This document shows positions 1 through 5,997 of a stretch of 6,315 nucleotides of DNA, piece by piece. Where the stretch lies: the NCBI GenBank assembly GCA_040003205.1, contig JBDUDA010000176.1, positions 1 through 6,315 of the forward strand, given 5' to 3'. The notes below the pieces were generated by a model. It saw only the letters and a list, made by a program, of their open reading frames with translations, made no database searches and had not been told where the DNA came from. The position numbers were made by a program, and so were the translations under genes. The DNA comes from JALYIM01 sp040003205. GTDB taxonomy: Bacteria; Acidobacteriota; Terriglobia; Terriglobales; Acidobacteriaceae. Position 1 is the first letter of the stretch, and each line of letters starts with the position of its first letter.

Positions 1-44
1 GATTGACGCTTCCGCCGTCCCTTCCGTAGTCTGTATAGGTGCCA

Positions 45-992
45 ATGAAAACCATAGAGGGAACCCGCCTGCGGGTTGCGGATGACATCACCCAACTGGT
101 GGGGGAAACCCCCGTCCTCAAATTGCGCAGGGTAGTTCCTAAAGGCTGCGCGCAAATTTTTGCCAAACTCGAATATCTGAACCCGGGCGGTAGTGTGAAA
201 GATCGCGCCGCGATTGGAATCATCAAGCGCGCCGAGGAGCAGGGGCTGCTAAAACCGGGCGGAACGATCGTCGAAGCGACCGCAGGAAACACCGGTATCG
301 GACTGGCCCTCATCGGAGTTAATCGCGGATACAAGGTTGCGCTGTTCGTGCCGGAAACATTTTCCGAAGAGAAGGTCACGATTATGAAAGCGTTGGGGGC
401 CGATGTGACTCGCACTCCGGACGAAGAAGGTATGCAGGGGGCGATTCGCCAGGCTAAAGCGCTGGCGGCGAACGATCCGAATTCTTTCATGGCCGCTCAA
501 TTCGAAAACCCTGCCAACCCTGAATACCATTACGAAACCACGGCTGCGGAAATTTTCGAGCAGATGGAAGGCGATGTGGATGCGATCGTGATGGGTACCG
601 GTACTGCGGGTACCTTCAGCGGGGTTGCGCGCTATTTCAAAAAGCACATTCCTAAGGTGCTGACTGTCGCAGTGGAGACCGAGGGCTCGGTTCTGGGCGG
701 AGGCAAGCCCGGCAAACATAAAGTCGAAGGGATTGGTTCGAGTTTCATCCCCAAAAATTTCGATCCGTCGGTATGTGACGAAATCCTGATGGTGACCGAT
801 GTTGAAGCCTTCGGCATGGTGAAAGAACTGGCGGCGCGTGAAGGCGTGCTCGCAGGCTCGAGCGGCGGTGCAAACGCTTACGCGGCCGTGCAAATCGGAT
901 TGCGGCTCGGACCGGGGAAGCGGGTCTTCACCATCATTCCGGATTCGGCGGAGCGGTACTTGTCAAAGAAAATATTTGAAGGCGGCATATAA
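45..992 (+). CDS. Cysteine synthase / cystathionine beta-synthase family protein (MccA/CysK-like)
   Basis: This is a cytosolic fold-type II PLP enzyme that should replace the acetyl group of O-acetylserine (or the hydroxyl of serine) with a thiol such as sulfide or homocysteine. Numbered from the ATG at 45 (315 aa), the Schiff-base lysine is K52 in GGSVKDRA. The substrate loop TAGNTG is at 79-84 and the PLP phosphate loop GTGTAGT at 184-190. The C-terminal PDSAERYLS segment is at about 299-307. Length fits a catalytic core without the CBS regulatory domain. TAGNTG (rather than the usual TSGNTG) and the ERYLSK ending recall, from memory, Bacillus MccA (YrhA), an O-acetylserine-dependent cystathionine beta-synthase. 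The adjacent gamma-synthase/lyase gene supports that role, but plain cysteine synthase (CysK/CysM) cannot be excluded. The phosphate loop has Ala where GTGGT is usual. An in-frame GTG at 39 is an alternative start; AGGTG at 37-41 is a poor ribosome site for either. Confidence 0.93.
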   Translation: MKTIEGTRLRVADDITQLVGETPVLKLRRVVPKGCAQIFAKLEYLNPGGSVKDRAAIGIIKRAEEQGLLKPGGTIVEATAGNTGIGLALIGVNRGYKVALFVPETFSEEKVTIMKALGADVTRTPDEEGMQGAIRQAKALAANDPNSFMAAQFENPANPEYHYETTAAEIFEQMEGDVDAIVMGTGTAGTFSGVARYFKKHIPKVLTVAVETEGSVLGGGKPGKHKVEGIGSSFIPKNFDPSVCDEILMVTDVEAFGMVKELAAREGVLAGSSGGANAYAAVQIGLRLGPGKRVFTIIPDSAERYLSKKIFEGGI

Positions 993-1047
993 GCCCTTCT
1001 CACTGAGGTCTCGTTTTTCTCCTTTTGTAAATCGCCTGACTGTCATT

Positions 1048-2217
1048 ATGTCCAAACTTATGTCCAAGAAAAAGCATTTCGGTTTTGCCACTCGCGCCAT
1101 CCACGCCGGTCAGGAGCCAGATCACGAAACCGGCGCCGTGAACGTCCCAATTTATGCCAGTTCCACGTACGTGCAGCAGGGAATCGGCAAGCATAAAGGA
1201 TACGAGTACGCGCGCGTCTCCAACCCAACGCGCACTCGTCTGGAAGAGAATCTGGCGTCGCTTGAGGGAGGGGTGGCCTCGCGCGTGTTTGCCAGCGGGA
1301 TGGCCGCCATCAACGCCATTTGCACGATGTACAAATCCGGAGACCACATCGTCTGTGGTGACAATCTCTACGGCGGGGTGCCTCGGCTCTTTAATCAAGT
1401 TTTGTCAGGCTACGGATTCGAATTTACTTATGTAGACACGTCCGACGTCCACGCCGTTGAAAAGGCGATCCGCAAGAGGACGAAGATGGTGTACGTCGAG
1501 ACCCCCACTAATCCTCTTATGGCGCTCAGCGACATCGCCGCCATCAGCCGGGTGTGCAAGCGCAGTAAAGCTGAATTAGTGGTGGACAACACGTTCATGT
1601 CGCCGTATTTTCAGCAGCCGATCGCGCTGGGTGCGGATATGGTTCTTCACTCCACCACCAAGTTTCTCAATGGACATAGCGATGGCCTGGGCGGAGTGGT
1701 TGTGTGCACGAATGAAAGACAGGCCGAGCAGTTGGGATTCGTGCAGAAAGCCGCCGGAGCGATTCTTTCGCCCTTCGAATGCTGGCTGATCTTGCGGGGT
1801 GTAAAAACGCTCGGTGTGCGCATGCGGCAGCACGATACCAGCGGACGAATCGTTGCGGACTTTTTAGAGGGACATAAGAAAGTAAGAAGGGTTCTTTATC
1901 CGGGGCTATCCGGCCATCCGCAACACAATCTTGCTAAGCGCCAGATGACGGGATTCGGCGCTTTAATCACCTTTGAAACCGGCTCGCTGGAAAACGCCAA
2001 ACGTCTGCTGAAAAAAGTGCGGGTCTGTTCACTGGGCGAGTCGTTGGGAGGTGTAGAGACGCTCATCTCGCATCCCGCCACTATGACGCATGCGGCCCTG
2101 GGCGAAAAAGGACGTAAGAAAATTGGGATTACCGACGGCATGGTGCGAATTTCCGTCGGCATCGAAGACGTTGAAGACATCATCGGCGATTTGGAAGAAG
2201 GACTTGCGGCTATTTAG
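1048..2217 (+). CDS. Cystathionine gamma-synthase/gamma-lyase family PLP enzyme
   Basis: This is a fold-type I, Cys/Met-metabolism PLP enzyme of 389 aa, the normal family length of about 380-400. Visible landmarks are YEYARVSNPT (Y54 and R56, which in this family contact the PLP phosphate of the neighbouring subunit), NLYGG with the ring-stacking Y108, ETPTNP at 151-156, D180 in VVDNTF, and the Schiff-base lysine K205 in HSTTKFLNGHSD. SLGGVETLISHPATMTHA follows at about 332-349, and R367 in MVRISVG is the likely substrate carboxylate ligand. These features do not separate synthase (MetB) from lyase (CGL/MccB). The gene lies 55 bp downstream of a cysteine synthase/CBS-family gene on the same strand, which favours a reverse transsulfuration role turning cystathionine into cysteine. 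The reading frame stays open back to 838, but family alignment begins near HFGFATRAIHAG, so 1048 or the second ATG at 1060 is the start. The first residues are a duplicated MSK unit. No clear Shine-Dalgarno sequence is present. Confidence 0.93.
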   Translation: MSKLMSKKKHFGFATRAIHAGQEPDHETGAVNVPIYASSTYVQQGIGKHKGYEYARVSNPTRTRLEENLASLEGGVASRVFASGMAAINAICTMYKSGDHIVCGDNLYGGVPRLFNQVLSGYGFEFTYVDTSDVHAVEKAIRKRTKMVYVETPTNPLMALSDIAAISRVCKRSKAELVVDNTFMSPYFQQPIALGADMVLHSTTKFLNGHSDGLGGVVVCTNERQAEQLGFVQKAAGAILSPFECWLILRGVKTLGVRMRQHDTSGRIVADFLEGHKKVRRVLYPGLSGHPQHNLAKRQMTGFGALITFETGSLENAKRLLKKVRVCSLGESLGGVETLISHPATMTHAALGEKGRKKIGITDGMVRISVGIEDVEDIIGDLEEGLAAI

Positions 2218-2249
2218 CATTTTCATCTTGGTGAGTGGAGTCTCCCGTC

Positions 2250-2333
2250 TTGAAGTCCCGAGGAATATCTGCGTATCTCGTCGTGTGCGCGGCAGAATTC
2301 AAACAATCCTCCGTTGACTCGGAATGACAGCAG
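2250..2333. repeat. Possible degenerate dispersed intergenic repeat
   Basis: In the 127-bp gap between two convergent genes, the stretch starting TGAAGTCCCGAGGAAT and ending GACTCGGAATGACAGCA resembles, from memory, intergenic elements with a GACT..CTCGG.ATGACA core that recur in Acidobacteria and some other phyla. Only one copy is present in this window, so its repeat nature cannot be shown here. No intrinsic terminator is visible in the gap. Confidence 0.22.
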
Positions 2334-2344
2334 GTTTGAAGCGT

Positions 2345-2673
2345 TCATTTCGGCTCGTTTCCCACGGATTCTTCCATCCATTTTAGATACTCTGCACTGC
2401 CTTCGCTGATACCTTTACAGATCCATTCAGGCAAGTCGTAGGAATGCAATCGCTTCACCAATTCCCCGGCTCGTCCCGCGTTGAAAGTATTGGTTTTGAT
2501 CAGTAGCAGCCACTCTTCCGCTGTTTCGACTTTTTCGTTCCAACGGTAAACGGACTCAATTCGCGGAATGATATCACGCAAGCGGCCAGGCGCTCTTCGA
2601 CCAACGCATGTGCGATTTTTCGTGTCTCTTCTTGCGAACCCACGGCCGTCAGCATGATCTTCTTGTCGGTCAT
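2345..2673 (-). pseudogene. cutA: Divalent-cation tolerance protein CutA, broken by a one-base frameshift
   Basis: CutA is a small trimeric cytosolic protein with a ferredoxin-like, PII-like fold, linked to copper and other divalent-metal tolerance; its exact role is unsettled. From the ATG at 2673, codons 1-33 read MTDKKIMLTAVGSQ then EERLAACV, a normal CutA N-terminus. The frame then breaks: the rest of the protein (IIPRIESVYRW, EEWLLLIKT, LHSYDLPEW and a C-terminal YLKWMEES) continues one frame over, down to the TGA at 2347-2345. Only two bases (2574-2573) lie where a codon, usually Asn in ACVNII, is expected. Restoring one base gives a 109-aa protein of normal CutA length. As written, the frame runs 24 further codons to a TGA at 2502-2500, giving a 57-aa product. 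A TTG at 2581 could start a 78-aa C-terminal fragment but would lose the first beta strand and helix. No other damage is visible, so this is either a very recent mutation or a sequence error. Confidence 0.88.
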
Positions 2674-2758
2674 ATAATTGGTTTTCTCACTCCGTCGATG
2701 GAAAGTTTCGCATCCAAGGGCACTCTACCAGCGACATTAAATATCCTCCGAGGTAGCG

Positions 2759-4177
2759 ATGACAACGCAAATTAAGTTTGGGACTTCGGGATGGCGGGCA
2801 GTCATGGCGGAAGAGTTCACCTTCGCCAACGTACGCCGCGCCGTGCATGGAATCGCGCGCTATGTAGCATCGCAAAAGCCAACGGGAGCGCGCGTGATCG
2901 TGGGGCGCGATCCACGCTTCCTGGGCGAGACTTTCTGCTCCATGGCTGCCGAGATTCTGGCCGTCCATGGCATCACTCCGGTGGTTATCGCGGAGCCTGC
3001 GCCTACTCCCGCCATTTCATTCGCCGTCATCAAGGAACATGCAGACGGGGCCATCAATTTCACGGCGTCGCACAATCCTCCACAATATAACGGGATCAAA
3101 GTTTCTACCGCGGACGGCGCGCCCGCATTGCCGGAGGTGACGAAAGCGATCGAGACTGAAATTCAAAAGTACGACGCCGATAAAAATTCTTCCTCCGAAA
3201 TCAGTTCCAAGGCGAAATCTGCTAAGACCCAAGCGCTTGATCCTCGCGCGATGTACCTAGATCGGCTGCGCGAGATTATTGATCTCGACGCCATTCAGAA
3301 GGCGGGCCTGCGAGTTGTCTACGATCCGTTCTGGGGGGCCGCCCGGGGCTATCCTGACCTGCTTCTGCGCGAGGCGGGAATTGCGGTGGCCAGCGTCCAT
3401 GACTATCGCGACGTTCTTTTTGGAGGGAACGCGCCTGAGCCCGACGACCACTTCATGGATGACCTCAGAAAGAAAATGCGCGAAACTAGCGCCCATATCG
3501 GCATTGCCACCGATGGCGACGCGGACCGCTTTGGCATCGTGGATGAAGATGGCACATTCGTTCAGCCTAACTACATCATTGCCCTGCTATTCGATTACCT
3601 GGTGGAAAGCCGGGGGTGGAAGAATGGTGTTGGGAAATCCGTCGCGACCACGAACATGATTAACGCCCTTGCCAAGCATCATGGAGTCGAGCTGCACGAG
3701 ACGCCGGTAGGCTTCAAGTACATCGGAGAACTCATCAAGGCCGACAGGATCGCAATTGGAGGCGAGGAGAGCGCCGGCCTTTCCATCCGTCATCACGTTC
3801 CGGAAAAGGACGGCGTGCTTGCCGGCCTGCTCTGCTGCGAGATGGTGGCGAAGCGAGGCAAGCCTCTTGGACGACAATTGAAGGAGCTGTTTGTCAAAGT
3901 TGGTTCCTTTTACCCGCAACGCGAGAACTTTACCTTGACGGCGGAGGTCAAAGCGAAGTTCACTAAGAAAATAGAGCAAGAGCCGCGCGATTTCTCCGGA
4001 CACAAGATAAAAGAGGTCGTCCGCACCGACGGGCTTAAGTTGGTATTCGACGATGGCTCGTGGGTTTGCTACCGGCTATCGGGGACCGAGCCGGTGGTCA
4101 GGGCTTACTCCGAGGCAGGCAGTAAAGAGGCTTTGGCAAAATTAGGACAGGCAGCGAAACAATGGATATTCGAGTAG
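2759..4177 (+). CDS. Phosphoglucomutase/phosphomannomutase (alpha-D-phosphohexomutase)
   Basis: This cytosolic, Mg-dependent enzyme of 472 aa interconverts hexose 1- and 6-phosphates through a phosphoserine, feeding glycogen or cell-envelope sugar synthesis. All four domain signatures are present. The N-terminus has FGTSGWRA at 7-14. The catalytic serine is S104 in TASHNP. The metal loop TDGDADRFG (D252, D254, D256) is at 251-259. The sugar-binding loop GGEESAG is at 334-340, and the C-terminal phosphate-binding loop RLSGTEPVVR is at 439-448. Residues 140-158 form a Ser/Lys-rich, probably flexible linker between domains 1 and 2. The GTSGWR start and overall form recall the PGM-like subgroup of bacteria and archaea (cd05800-type) rather than GlmM, so glucose or mannose specificity cannot be decided. 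GAGG at 2750-2753, 5 bases before the ATG, is a fair ribosome binding site. The 3' end overlaps the next gene by 16 bases. It is divergent from cutA. Confidence 0.95.
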   Translation: MTTQIKFGTSGWRAVMAEEFTFANVRRAVHGIARYVASQKPTGARVIVGRDPRFLGETFCSMAAEILAVHGITPVVIAEPAPTPAISFAVIKEHADGAINFTASHNPPQYNGIKVSTADGAPALPEVTKAIETEIQKYDADKNSSSEISSKAKSAKTQALDPRAMYLDRLREIIDLDAIQKAGLRVVYDPFWGAARGYPDLLLREAGIAVASVHDYRDVLFGGNAPEPDDHFMDDLRKKMRETSAHIGIATDGDADRFGIVDEDGTFVQPNYIIALLFDYLVESRGWKNGVGKSVATTNMINALAKHHGVELHETPVGFKYIGELIKADRIAIGGEESAGLSIRHHVPEKDGVLAGLLCCEMVAKRGKPLGRQLKELFVKVGSFYPQRENFTLTAEVKAKFTKKIEQEPRDFSGHKIKEVVRTDGLKLVFDDGSWVCYRLSGTEPVVRAYSEAGSKEALAKLGQAAKQWIFE

Positions 4178-4638
4178 ACGGCCTTAAAAAATTTCGCACA
4201 CTGCACAAGCCCGATCTTCAACAAAGTTTGCGCTCAGTCGTGAAGCGCGCGCCGCAGGCAGAGGCCTATGTGGAGCGGGCGGCCGCCAAGCTTCGTCCGG
4301 GCTGGTCGCGGGTGTTTGAATATCGAAGGCGCATTGCGACTGCCATGGTTTGCGTGCTGGCGGCATGGTTGTTTGTCCACGTCGTGTTCGCCGCTAACGG
4401 AATGATGGTCTTCAATCAGAAACGCGCCGAGTATCGGGCTCTGAATAAGGAAATCCTCGTACTGCAAAAAGAAAACGACCGCTATATCAAGCAGATCGGC
4501 GCTCTAAAAAACGACCCCACGATGATTGAGCGCGAGGCCCGCGAGCAGTTGCACTATGCCCGTCCAGGAGAGGTGATTTTCGTCCCGCCTTCTATCTCTG
4601 CGACGCAGCCTCCGGTGACGAATTCGGCCAGAAATTAG
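4162..4638 (+). CDS. Septum formation initiator family protein (FtsB/DivIC-like)
   Basis: This 158-aa bitopic inner-membrane protein probably belongs to the divisome FtsB/DivIC family, which pairs with FtsL and FtsQ/DivIB to activate septal peptidoglycan synthesis. A basic cytoplasmic N-terminal region (1-57) precedes one hydrophobic segment at about 59-78. A coiled coil follows at about 84-117, with leucine or isoleucine at heptad positions (NKEILVLQKENDRYIKQI). Next is the conserved tail ERxAREQLHYARPGEVIF at 123-140 and a short Pro/Ser/Thr-rich end. The N-terminal tail is longer than in E. coli FtsB (about 103 aa in total, with its membrane segment at the extreme N-terminus) and more like a lengthened DivIC. 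The ATG overlaps the end of the phosphohexomutase by 16 bases, which suggests translational coupling. A GTG at 4270 preceded by GAGG is a less likely start. The pairing with a sugar-phosphate mutase fits a cell-envelope theme, but that link is inference. Confidence 0.88.
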   Translation: MDIRVDGLKKFRTLHKPDLQQSLRSVVKRAPQAEAYVERAAAKLRPGWSRVFEYRRRIATAMVCVLAAWLFVHVVFAANGMMVFNQKRAEYRALNKEILVLQKENDRYIKQIGALKNDPTMIEREAREQLHYARPGEVIFVPPSISATQPPVTNSARN

Positions 4639-4673
4639 CATCACTACCATTCAAAAACTTCCCTTCGGCGATA

Positions 4674-4682
4674 TGTTATAGT
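4674..4682 (+). promoter_or_regulatory. Candidate extended -10 promoter for the small secreted protein gene
   Basis: TGTTATAGT matches the extended -10 form TGnTATAAT with one mismatch. No good -35 hexamer lies at the right distance, as is common for extended -10 promoters. Transcription would begin near 4689, giving a leader of about 90 bases before the ATG at 4779. The site lies 35 bases after the stop of the septum protein gene, so the secreted protein gene would be its own transcription unit. Confidence 0.42.
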
Positions 4683-4715
4683 TCGCTGGTTATTGTGAAG
4701 TACCGCGTTGCCCAT

Positions 4716-4734
4716 CCGCATGGTTAACGTGCGG
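4716..4734 (+). other. Leader hairpin upstream of the secreted protein gene
   Basis: CCGCATG (4716-4722) pairs with CGTGCGG (4728-4734) through seven base pairs, one of them G-U, around a five-base GTTAA loop. No T-tract follows, so it is not an intrinsic terminator. It lies inside the predicted leader, 30 bases before the ribosome binding site, and could affect mRNA stability or translation. Chance occurrence is possible. Confidence 0.35.
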
Positions 4735-4764
4735 TGGCGCTGGCAGCGAAACATAAAAAGTTTC

Positions 4765-4770
4765 AGGAGG
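4765..4770 (+). promoter_or_regulatory. Strong Shine-Dalgarno site that sets the start at 4779
   Basis: AGGAGG is a full consensus match. It lies 8 bases before the ATG at 4779 but only 2 bases before the ATG at 4773, so it selects 4779. It is by far the strongest ribosome binding site in the window, suggesting high expression of this gene. Confidence 0.8.
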
Positions 4771-4778
4771 GTATGCGA

Positions 4779-5105
4779 ATGAAAAAATCAATGTTGGTAA
4801 GTCTTAGCTTAACAGTGCTTCTTTTTTTGCTCGCTGGGATGTCGTTCGCAGCGGACAAGACGACCGTGAATGGATGGATTAGCGACTCTAAGTGCGGCGC
4901 CAAAAATGCAAACGCCAGCGGAGCCGACTGCACGAAGAAGTGCCTGGAAAAGGGCGCAAAAATGGTGGTCGTGACCGATGGCGATCAGAAAGTTCTCGCT
5001 GTAGATAATCCTGACGCGCTGAAGGGCCATGAGGGACATCATGTTGCCGTGACTGGAGACGTCAACGGCGATTCGATCCACGTAGACAGCGCAAAAATGA
5101 TGTGA
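4779..5105 (+). CDS. Small secreted protein with three cysteines, function unknown
   Basis: This is a 108-aa exported protein. MKKS is followed by a hydrophobic stretch (about 5-20) and a signal peptidase I site after SFA, so cleavage is probably between A24 and A25, leaving about 84 mature residues. The mature part begins with a short beta-like segment, TVNGWISDSKCG. Cysteines are at C39, C51 and C55, the last two as DCTKKC. An odd number leaves one thiol unpaired or free for a metal. A histidine cluster, GHEGHH, is at 83-88. The C-terminal half (VVVTDGDQKVLAV, then HHVAVTGDVNGDSIHV) has alternating strands, suggesting a small beta-barrel of OB-fold type. The arrangement resembles small exported proteins I recall from Acidobacteria, with a D.KCG motif, CxxxC and a VTG..NGD.I.V ending, but I cannot name the family securely. 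There is no CXXCH haem motif and no lipobox. It is monocistronic, between a candidate promoter and a strong terminator. Confidence 0.85.
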   Translation: MKKSMLVSLSLTVLLFLLAGMSFAADKTTVNGWISDSKCGAKNANASGADCTKKCLEKGAKMVVVTDGDQKVLAVDNPDALKGHEGHHVAVTGDVNGDSIHVDSAKMM

Positions 5106-5124
5106 GGATTTACGAAGCAAAATT

Positions 5125-5151
5125 AAAGGCGGCCATTGCGCCGCCTTTTTT
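5125..5151. terminator. Intrinsic terminator, probably bidirectional
   Basis: GGCGGC (5128-5133) and GCCGCC (5140-5145) form a perfect six-pair GC stem around CATTGC, followed by six T (5146-5151). AAA at 5125-5127 can extend the stem. On the other strand the stem is followed by TTTAATTTT, so it can also end thiG transcription coming from the right. It sits between the convergent ends at 5105 and 5165. Confidence 0.93.
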
Positions 5152-5164
5152 CATTGGCTCAAAT

Positions 5165-5935
5165 TTACCGCAACACGCCCTCTGCTGGCGAACTGGCGGT
5201 TGCGTAGAGCTTTCTCGGCATGCGTCCCGCAAGAAAAGCCGCGCGGCCGGCCATGACCGCGTGTTTCATCGCCTCGGCCATAAGCACGGCATCTTGAGCA
5301 GCGGCGATGCCGGTGTTCATCAGAACGGCGTCCGCACCCAACTCCATCGCAATAGTTGCGTCCGACGCGGTTCCCACTCCGGCGTCTAAAATCAGCGGAA
5401 CCCCGGTAATCATCTCCCGCAAAATCTGGATGTTCGCCACATTTTGTATTCCCAAGCCGCTGCCTATGGGAGCTCCCAAGGGCATGATCGCGCTGGCGCC
5501 CGCGTCCAATAGGCGCTTGGCAAACACTATGTCGTCGGAGGTGTAGGGAAGGACGGTAAATCCCTCTTTGACCAGGACACGGGTGGCTTCCACGGTGGCG
5601 TGAACGTCCGGATAAAGGGTTGCCTGGTCTCCGATCACCTCGATCTTTACCCAGTCGGAAAGTCCGACTTCGCGCCCAAGACGCGCTGCTCGTATTGCCT
5701 CGTCGGCGGTGTAGCAACCAGCGGTGTTTGGTAGCAGAAAATACTTCTTGGGATCGATAAAATCCAGCAAGGATTCTTTATTGCGATCAAGGTTGACGCG
5801 GCGAACAGCCACCGTCACCATCTCGGCGCCGCTGGCCTCGAGCGCGCGCGCAGTTTCCTGAAAAGACTTGTATTTTCCAGTACCAACGATCAGGCGGGAA
5901 CGAAACTGCCGGCCGGCAATAATGAGAGGATCCAT
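5165..5935 (-). CDS. thiG: Thiazole synthase ThiG
   Basis: ThiG builds the thiazole phosphate ring of thiamine in the cytosol from 1-deoxy-D-xylulose 5-phosphate, dehydroglycine (from ThiH or ThiO) and the sulfur carried by ThiS thiocarboxylate. The 256-aa protein starts MDPLIIAGRQFRSRLIVGTG, typical of the family, and forms a TIM barrel. The Schiff-base lysine for the sugar phosphate is K97 in WVKIEV. Phosphate and substrate loops are PLGAPIGSG (152-160), DAGVGTASD (184-192) and LMNTGIAAA (205-213). The C-terminus (AGRMPRKLYATASSP) is normal and complete. The frame is open upstream to a GTG at 6001, but those 22 extra residues do not look conserved, and the candidate promoter places transcription start at the 5935 ATG. 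There is no Shine-Dalgarno site. No thiS, thiF, thiH or thiO gene is in the window; the upstream neighbour is an acyl-CoA synthetase gene ending 62 bases away. Confidence 0.96.
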   Translation of the reverse strand: MDPLIIAGRQFRSRLIVGTGKYKSFQETARALEASGAEMVTVAVRRVNLDRNKESLLDFIDPKKYFLLPNTAGCYTADEAIRAARLGREVGLSDWVKIEVIGDQATLYPDVHATVEATRVLVKEGFTVLPYTSDDIVFAKRLLDAGASAIMPLGAPIGSGLGIQNVANIQILREMITGVPLILDAGVGTASDATIAMELGADAVLMNTGIAAAQDAVLMAEAMKHAVMAGRAAFLAGRMPRKLYATASSPAEGVLR

Positions 5936-5942
5936 GCGGACA

Positions 5943-5970
5943 ATTGTAAATTGCCGGGGTGCCCCGTCAA
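5943..5970 (-). promoter_or_regulatory. Candidate sigma-70 promoter of thiG giving a leaderless transcript
   Basis: On the minus strand, TTGACG (5970-5965) and TACAAT (5948-5943) each match the sigma-70 consensus at five of six positions, with a 16-base spacer. Transcription would start about seven bases further on, at 5936-5935, which is the thiG ATG itself. This fits the absence of a Shine-Dalgarno site before that ATG. Experimental evidence is not available here. Confidence 0.5.
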
Positions 5971-5997
5971 AGCTTCGCTTGGGCGGGAGTGCTGGAC

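Noticed and set aside
3..32. Possible promoter before the first gene: TTGACG (3-8) and TAGTCT (27-32)
   Set aside because: The -35 is good and +1 would fall close to the start codon, as with thiG, but the -10 matches only three of six positions and the spacer is 18. Too weak to list as a feature.
249..893. Long open frame of 214 codons on the minus strand, antisense to the cysteine synthase-like gene
   Set aside because: The translation is rich in His, Arg and Phe, has no recognisable motif, and lies fully inside a well-supported gene on the other strand.
838..1047. Extension of the cystathionine gamma-synthase/lyase frame back to an ATG at 838
   Set aside because: It would overlap the upstream gene by 155 bases and add 70 residues of low-quality sequence with no family similarity. 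Alignment starts near 1048-1060.
2236..2244. GGAGTCTCC palindrome after the cystathionine gamma-synthase/lyase gene as a terminator
   Set aside because: The arms are separated by a single base, so no RNA hairpin can form, and no T-tract follows.
2560..2600. Programmed ribosomal frameshift to explain the two cutA frames
   Set aside because: There is no slippery heptamer at the junction (GTGATATC), no stimulatory structure is evident, and I know of no CutA made this way. A one-base deletion or sequence error is simpler.
4734..4778. GTG at 4734 as the start of the small secreted protein
   Set aside because: It would bury the signal peptide behind 15 extra polar residues and place the consensus Shine-Dalgarno site inside the gene. 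The ATG at 4779 fits both the ribosome site and the signal peptide.
5151..5717. Open frame of 188 codons on the minus strand overlapping thiG in another frame
   Set aside because: The product is almost entirely Arg, Gly and Ser, as expected for an out-of-frame reading of a GC-rich gene. ThiG motifs are all in the other frame.
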